Assembly: GCF_008710285.1 (NCBI RefSeq)
Contig: NZ_VYQF01000001.1
Location: 744,001-808,000 of the forward strand
DNA: 64,000 nt
From: Ginsengibacter hankyongi
GTDB lineage: Bacteria > Bacteroidota > Bacteroidia > Chitinophagales > Chitinophagaceae
Reading direction: 5' to 3'
Every line of letters begins with the position of its first letter. Position 1 is the first letter of the stretch. Positions 59,221 to 64,000 of this stretch are shown here, in pieces. A program made the translations under genes and the position numbers. The notes beneath the pieces were generated by a model. The model made no database searches, was not told the DNA's origin, and worked only from the letters and a program-made list of their open reading frames with translations.

Positions 59221-60597
59221 TTAAATAGCTTTACTAAATGTTTGCGTTGTTATTTCTTTATTGAGAAGATAAGCGTCAATAGCAGCGCAGATGTTCCTTA
59301 TAAATAATTTACCCTTTTCAGTTACAGTTATTTCCTCTTCATTCAAAACTACTAAACCATCAGCCTCCAGCGATCTGAGCTTTGAAAAAGCATTTTCTAA
59401 ATAATCATTATCATGTAATTCTTTATGCAATGTTGTTTTATTCAAACACATCAATTCATGAATATAATTTTGAATTACGATGTCTTCTTCATTTAATAAA
59501 TGTCCATTCACCGAAGGAAATATCCCGGAATTCACTTTCACCTCATAATCTTCCACAACCTTTTCATTTTGTGCAAACGCATTTCTTGTTGCGCTGATTG
59601 AAGAAGCTCCAAGGCCTATTATAATCTTCGATTGAGTAGTGGTATAACCCATAAAATTACGATGCAGATTTCCATGCGCTGCGGCTATAAACAATTGGTC
59701 ATCCGGCAGAGCAAAATGGTCCATACCAATACTTTTAAAGCCAGCCTCTTCAAGGAGCACTCTACCTCTATGATATATTTCCCATTTTAAAGCAGCGGCT
59801 GGCAAATCACTTTCTGTGTATCTACGCTGGGCCTTACTCTTCCATGGAACATGTGCATAAGAATAAAATGCAATTCGGTCGGGCATCAATGTTTTAATAA
59901 GTCCAATTGTATGTTCAACACTCTTTATAGTTTGATGCGGAAGGCCATAAATTAAATCAACATTAATGCTTTTATAATTATACTTTCTTCCCCAATCAAA
60001 AACTTCTTTAGTTTTTTTATAAGTCTGTATACGGTTTATTGCAAATTGTATCTGCGGGTCAAAATCCTGCACGCCAATGCTCATCCTGTTAAAGCCAAGT
60101 GCTGATAATTTTTCCAGGTGGTCTTCAGTTGTAAAATTTGGATGTATTTCAATACTAAATTCATGATCGTCTTTTATAAGGGAGCCGGTCGTAATATTAT
60201 TTATGAGATTAACGAGGTTATCCGCACTAAAAAAAGTGGGCGTGCCTCCTCCTAAATGAATTTCTTTTATTACCGGAATACCAGGTAATATTTTGCCATA
60301 CATTTGCCACTCTTTTAGAACTGCGTCTATGTATGATTGCTCAACGTTATGATTTTTAGTGATGCGTTTATTGCAGGCGCAAAAAGTACACAGACTTTCG
60401 CAAAACGGCAAATGAATATAAATACATAATTCGCCGTTCTCCAGTTTAAAGCTTTCGGCAATGGATTGTCTCCAGGTGTTATTATCAAGAGAAGAAAAAT
60501 TCCAGTAAGGCACGGTTGGATAACTTGTATAACGTGGTGTTGCTACATCATATTTGGCAAGCAATGATAAAATACTATCATTCATATAAAAAGTCAT
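59221..60597 (-). CDS. hemN: Oxygen-independent coproporphyrinogen III oxidase HemN
   Basis: HemN decarboxylates coproporphyrinogen III to protoporphyrinogen IX without oxygen, using radical SAM chemistry in the cytosol. The 458-residue protein has the N-terminal YDVATPRYTSYPTVPYW, the radical SAM set C66-x3-C70-x2-C73-x-C75 (CESLCTFCAC), GGGTPTFFSADNL, NVDLIYGLPHQT and the GLGASSIS region. ATG alternatives are at 60597 and 60585. It supplies haem to the cytochromes encoded in the 49-56 kb region, and its upstream region contains two FNR-type palindromes, fitting induction at low oxygen. Confidence 0.94.
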   Translation of the reverse strand: MTFYMNDSILSLLAKYDVATPRYTSYPTVPYWNFSSLDNNTWRQSIAESFKLENGELCIYIHLPFCESLCTFCACNKRITKNHNVEQSYIDAVLKEWQMYGKILPGIPVIKEIHLGGGTPTFFSADNLVNLINNITTGSLIKDDHEFSIEIHPNFTTEDHLEKLSALGFNRMSIGVQDFDPQIQFAINRIQTYKKTKEVFDWGRKYNYKSINVDLIYGLPHQTIKSVEHTIGLIKTLMPDRIAFYSYAHVPWKSKAQRRYTESDLPAAALKWEIYHRGRVLLEEAGFKSIGMDHFALPDDQLFIAAAHGNLHRNFMGYTTTQSKIIIGLGASSISATRNAFAQNEKVVEDYEVKVNSGIFPSVNGHLLNEEDIVIQNYIHELMCLNKTTLHKELHDNDYLENAFSKLRSLEADGLVVLNEEEITVTEKGKLFIRNICAAIDAYLLNKEITTQTFSKAI

Positions 60598-60703
60598 TTA
60601 AAAAATAAACCGGCTATTTAAACCGGAATTTATAATAAATATATAATTGGTAAATGTTCAAAACAATTTCGGCAAATACTATGATGCAAATTAATATTAT
60701 TCC

Positions 60704-60715
60704 TGATTTTTATCA
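60704..60715. promoter_or_regulatory. FNR-type palindrome before hemN (1)
   Basis: TGATTTTTATCA. Its centre to the last base of the minus-strand TTTG (60673) is 36.5 nt, the same spacing as at module A, so a class II site for hemN is plausible. Confidence 0.6.
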
Positions 60716-60778
60716 TAACTAAAACAGTAAGTTCGTCATTATATAAAGCTCAATAGCCTCTTTAATTAAAAATATTGC

Positions 60779-60790
60779 TGATTTAGATCA
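60779..60790. promoter_or_regulatory. FNR-type palindrome before hemN (2)
   Basis: TGATTTAGATCA, perfect half-sites. It is 75 nt from the first palindrome and 188 nt before the L,D-transpeptidase start. Could serve either divergent gene. Confidence 0.5.
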
Positions 60791-60977
60791 TCTTTTGTGG
60801 CCTTTAATATCATAGATAATAGATACTGGCTAATTTACTTTTAAAAAAATTTCACAAGTAAATTAGCCTTTGAAAATATTAAATCCACTAAATCTTAACT
60901 ATTAAAATAAATATTGCCTGCCTTTGAGCAATTAAACTTATCGGCTTTAATATAATTGAGCAAAACAAAAGGTAACA

Positions 60978-62351
60978 ATGATTTATAATTATCACTTTCA
61001 TCATAAACTAAACATTACTGCTATAAGTATAATTATAATTTTGCTCTTTAGTTTATTATTGAATACTCCACATCGTTTGTTTGCCGGTAAAACTGAACCT
61101 GCTTCCAAAGCATCAATTGATGCAAACGGGGAAATAAAACTACTGTACCCTCAGCTGGTAAAACGGTTTTATGAGGCAGGAACTAATCAATTGTTTTGGT
61201 TTTCAATTAATGAAAATTCTAAGCCATTAAGGCAATTATTAAAGTCGAAGATTGATAATTCAGCAAGTCTTGGATTAAAGAAAGAAAAATATCATCTGAA
61301 TGAAATTAATAAATATATCAATTCAGATTTTACAGAACAAGATAGCATAATCGCTTTAACTGCAGACCGCATTTTTACTGACGCTGCAATTGCCTATTGT
61401 AAAGATGTTTACCAGGGAAATGATATTGGTCATTGGATGTTGTACGACGAAATTTCTCTAAAGAGTGAAGCGCAGGATAATCAATTTTTATTAACCGGAT
61501 TATCAAATGCAAAGACACCTTACAATTTGCTTGCATCCATTAATTCATTAGAGCCCAAGGATGCCGAATACCTCGCAATAAAAAAAGAACTGCAATCTAA
61601 AGCAGACTCATTATCTGCTTTGCAAAAAAAACAACTTACAACTTCCCTGCAATTTTATAGATGGATGCACCATTTCAAACTTGAAAAATGGATAGTGGTA
61701 AATATACCATCAGCTACATTAAGGTACTATGAATATGACAGCATTAAACTAAGAATGAAAGTGGTGGTGGGAAAGCCTTCAACAAGAACTCCGCGTTTTG
61801 CTGCACATTGCAACGAGATTATATTATATCCTTACTGGAATGTTCCTTCAAGTATTGCGAGGAATGAACTATTGCCACAGTTCAGGAGACATCCCGGCGA
61901 TGTTGATGCATTAAATATGCAGGTGCTGGATTTAAAAGGAAACATTATTGATCACCATAAATTAAACTGGAGAAATTACAGTAGAGATTATTTTCCGTTT
62001 CAAATTCGTCAATCAACGGGATGTGACAATTCCTTAGGCGTTGTAAAATTTAATCTTACATCGCCGTTCAGCGTGTACCTGCATGATACCAATAATAAGA
62101 ATGCATTTCTTTCGGGACTTCGTTACTACAGCCACGGCTGTATTCGCATCCAGGAGCCGATTGCACTTGCCAGCTATTTGTTGCCGGGCAAAATTGACAG
62201 CACATTTTTAGAATCCTGTTTAAAGGATCAACAGCCCATTACTTTAAATTTACCTAAGCCGGTACCGATATTCGTGATCTATCAAACCGTAGAAACCAGC
62301 ATTGCAGGTAAACTACAATATTTTAAAGATGTATATAGCTTTTTAAAATAG
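60978..62351 (+). CDS. L,D-transpeptidase (YcbB-like)
   Basis: A 457-residue periplasmic enzyme that makes 3,3-type peptidoglycan cross-links or attaches proteins to the wall. It has an N-terminal membrane anchor (about 13-30). A domain of about 200 residues has helical and substrate-capping features (YPQLVKRFYEAGTNQLFWFS). The catalytic domain begins WIVVNIPSATLRYYE, and its signature is Y384-S-H-G-C388-I-R390, the Cys nucleophile, with the preceding H369 in YLHDTNNKN. The length and capping region resemble E. coli YcbB/LdtD. It starts 380 nt from hemN and 21 nt before the P-type ATPase. Confidence 0.9.
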   Translation: MIYNYHFHHKLNITAISIIIILLFSLLLNTPHRLFAGKTEPASKASIDANGEIKLLYPQLVKRFYEAGTNQLFWFSINENSKPLRQLLKSKIDNSASLGLKKEKYHLNEINKYINSDFTEQDSIIALTADRIFTDAAIAYCKDVYQGNDIGHWMLYDEISLKSEAQDNQFLLTGLSNAKTPYNLLASINSLEPKDAEYLAIKKELQSKADSLSALQKKQLTTSLQFYRWMHHFKLEKWIVVNIPSATLRYYEYDSIKLRMKVVVGKPSTRTPRFAAHCNEIILYPYWNVPSSIARNELLPQFRRHPGDVDALNMQVLDLKGNIIDHHKLNWRNYSRDYFPFQIRQSTGCDNSLGVVKFNLTSPFSVYLHDTNNKNAFLSGLRYYSHGCIRIQEPIALASYLLPGKIDSTFLESCLKDQQPITLNLPKPVPIFVIYQTVETSIAGKLQYFKDVYSFLK

Positions 62352-62371
62352 ATTATAAATAGAACTGTTAT

Positions 62372-64000
62372 ATGCAACCCAATCCTAAAAATATACAAGG
62401 CCTTAACACGTCAGAGATTGCAATATCAAGAGAAACTAATGGAACTAATACTACCGAGTCAGGCGAGCCGCGTTTATTGCTACATGTATTCAAAGAAATA
62501 GTTTTTCAGCCCATGTTCATTTTGCTATTAGCTGCCTGCTTAATATATTTTTTTGTTGGAAGATCTTCAGATGGAATAATAATGCTGGTTTCTATTTTTA
62601 TCGTTTCGGGTATCTCGTTATACCAGGAATACAGGAGCCAGGACGCTGTAAACGCTTTGAAAAAGTTATCAGCTCCCAAATCAACCGTTATACGAGATGG
62701 AATGCAAATTAAAATACCCACGGAAGAAATAGTGGTAGATGATATTGTTGTATTAGAAGAAGGTGAAATTATTTCTGCAGATGGACTAATCATTTCGTCC
62801 CACGATTTTTTTATTAATGAATCCATTCTTACGGGTGAGTCGTTACCTGTTAATAAAACGTCAGAGAACGATGATAAGGTTTACAAAGGCACGCAGGTAT
62901 TTAGTGGCAATGCGATCATAAAAGTATTTGCCGTGGGCAACAAAACTATGTTGGGCAAAATTGGTTTATCTATTAAGGCAATCAATATCCTGAAAACGCC
63001 ACTTCAGCAACAAATTAATTCTTTTGTTCGCATAATGGTTTGGATTGGGGCGATAGCTTTTATAATTGTCGTTGTGTACCATTATTTGCAATCAGGCAAT
63101 ATTGTTCAATCTTTTTTACAGGGATTAACTCTTGCAATGAGTATTCTGCCCGAAGAGATTCCCGTGGCGTTTACTACATTTCAGGCTCTGGGCGCTTTTC
63201 GTTTATTGCGCAATAATATTATTGTAAAACAACCGCAGTATGTCGAAACTTTAGGATCTGCTACTGTAATATGTGTTGATAAAACCGGCACGCTCACAGA
63301 AAATAATATGAGCATTGCTTATGTATACGATGCTATAAATAAAATTTCGTTGAGTGTTGAGAATAAAAAAGAATTGCCCCGCAAGTTGATTGAATATGCA
63401 ATGTGGTCAAGCGAAACAGATCCATTTGATCCTATGGAAAAAGCGATTCATGAATTATATGCGCAAACTAGCGGTGCGGATAAACGCTTACAATATGAAC
63501 AGGTACATGAATACCCGGTAAGCGGGAAGCCGCCGATGATGACTCATATTTTTAAAAACCATTCAAATGAATTTATTATTGCCGCAAAAGGCGGGCCCGA
63601 AGCGTTGTTGAAGAAAAGTAATTTAAGTGTTGAACAAACAGACAAGATTCAACAACAACTGCAATCTTATGCCCAAGAAGGATTTAGAGTATTAGGAATT
63701 GGGAAAGGAGTTTGGCAAGAAAAAACATGGCCAGTATCGCAGGAAGAATTTGATATCCAGTTTCTGGGTCTTATAGCTTTTTATGATCCTCCCAAAGCAA
63801 AAATTGAGGAAACCCTAAAAACATTCAATGATGCCGGAATATCCGTAAAAATGCTTACCGGCGATTATCCTGAAACTTCAATGGCAATTGCCCACTTAAT
63901 TAAGCTGGACAAAAGCAGTAAATATATAACCGGAAAACAAGTAACTCATTTTTCAAAGGAAGAATTAAAAAAACAAGTTAAGGAAACAAACGTTTTTGCA
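62372..64000 (+). CDS. Cation-transporting P-type ATPase (partial, C-terminus outside window)
   Basis: The visible 543 residues begin at the ATG at 62372 with a short polar N-terminus and no heavy-metal-binding CXXC domain. Then come spans (FILLLAACLIYFFVGRSSDG, IIMLVSIFIVSGISLYQEYR) and the actuator motif LTGESLPVNKT. The phosphorylated Asp is in VDKTGTLTEN (near 63277), preceded by a PEEIPVAF span typical of P2A/P2B calcium-like pumps. The nucleotide-binding domain has AAKGGPEALL. The last seen residues, KMLTGDYPETSMAIA, match the TGD hinge. Pumped ion is unknown; Ca, Mg or another divalent cation fits the PEE(I/L)P span. The gene continues beyond 64000. Confidence 0.92.
   Translation, partial: MQPNPKNIQGLNTSEIAISRETNGTNTTESGEPRLLLHVFKEIVFQPMFILLLAACLIYFFVGRSSDGIIMLVSIFIVSGISLYQEYRSQDAVNALKKLSAPKSTVIRDGMQIKIPTEEIVVDDIVVLEEGEIISADGLIISSHDFFINESILTGESLPVNKTSENDDKVYKGTQVFSGNAIIKVFAVGNKTMLGKIGLSIKAINILKTPLQQQINSFVRIMVWIGAIAFIIVVVYHYLQSGNIVQSFLQGLTLAMSILPEEIPVAFTTFQALGAFRLLRNNIIVKQPQYVETLGSATVICVDKTGTLTENNMSIAYVYDAINKISLSVENKKELPRKLIEYAMWSSETDPFDPMEKAIHELYAQTSGADKRLQYEQVHEYPVSGKPPMMTHIFKNHSNEFIIAAKGGPEALLKKSNLSVEQTDKIQQQLQSYAQEGFRVLGIGKGVWQEKTWPVSQEEFDIQFLGLIAFYDPPKAKIEETLKTFNDAGISVKMLTGDYPETSMAIAHLIKLDKSSKYITGKQVTHFSKEELKKQVKETNVFA

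Larger units (their letters stand above)
60598..60977. other. 380-bp divergent intergenic region hemN / L,D-transpeptidase
   Basis: AT-rich, no coding frame. It holds two perfect TGAT-N4-ATCA palindromes (60704-60715 and 60779-60790). The four-base TTTG of a -7-like element on the minus strand ends at 60673, 36.5 nt from the first palindrome's centre. No RNA gene or terminator recognised. Confidence 0.7.

Noticed and set aside
60605-60630. Possible hairpin with AACCGG words upstream of hemN
   Set aside because: The words are direct repeats and CCGG self-complements only over 4 bp; no stable stem.
1-64000. tRNA, rRNA, tmRNA, transposase or phage genes
   Set aside because: Looked for clover-leaf ends, rRNA-like stretches and DDE or integrase motifs by eye; none found. 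A covariance search could still reveal small RNAs.

Overview
The window comes from an AT-rich Bacteroidota chromosome, most likely a member of the Chitinophagaceae or a close relative. The evidence is: DUF4295 next to rpmG/rpmB, a DUF2723 protein, DUF5777, DUF6600 and DUF6807 proteins, a bacillithiol enzyme (BshC), -7 promoter elements of the form TAnnTTTG, and almost no Shine-Dalgarno sequences before start codons. No tRNA, rRNA, transposase, prophage or CRISPR array was seen. Genes are closely packed. Two run off the ends: bshC on the left and a P-type ATPase on the right.

Layout. 1-5.5 kb: partial bshC, a SRPBCC protein, then an exported Gfo/Idh/MocA oxidoreductase, a DUF6807 protein and a convergent Ldh-type dehydrogenase. 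5.5-8.7 kb: minus-strand housekeeping genes rimO, ftsY, DUF4295, rpmG and rpmB, with a clear terminator and new promoter before ftsY. 8.8-17.4 kb: thioredoxin, OsmC, a DMT transporter, a large DUF2723 membrane protein, and a VWA protein paired with a MoxR-like ATPase. 17.5-29.5 kb: murB, priA, an acyltransferase, rplU-rpmA, a tiny Lys/Ala/Pro repeat protein, a PolX-PHP protein with a ruined polymerase site, a very large orphan histidine kinase coupled to mazG, and a DUF3667 remnant. 29.6-32.1 kb: two surface or periplasmic proteins of unknown role. 32.3-36.6 kb: a sulfur block with two half-size YeeE-type transporters, a TsdA-like dihaem cytochrome, OsmC, cysE and cysM. 36.7-42 kb: a MORN-TonB protein, DUF4184, an M19 dipeptidase-like enzyme, a Crp/Fnr regulator and a TauE/SafE exporter.

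42.1-48.2 kb is a five-gene minus-strand operon: an ethanolamine-type permease (frameshifted here), a glutamine-synthetase-like ligase, an Fe-dependent alcohol dehydrogenase, a class I gamma-glutamyl hydrolase and an aldehyde dehydrogenase. Together they fit a gamma-glutamylated route from ethanolamine, or another short amine or amino alcohol, to the amino acid.

49.3-59.1 kb holds electron-transfer genes. A three-part module (haem or lipid-binding lipoprotein, CX4CH mini-cytochrome lipoprotein, DUF5777 beta-barrel) occurs twice. The second copy continues into a monohaem cytochrome c, a 79-aa anchored protein, a four-cluster Fe-S protein, an NrfD-type quinone-interacting membrane protein and a C-terminally anchored protein. 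No molybdopterin or other catalytic subunit is present. Downstream are hemN (oxygen-independent haem synthesis), an L,D-transpeptidase and the P-type ATPase. Palindromes of the form TGAT-N4-ATCA lie before both modules and between hemN and the transpeptidase, with a near match after the Crp/Fnr gene. That regulator carries the E-x-x-S-R recognition helix typical of FNR, so a local redox regulon is plausible.
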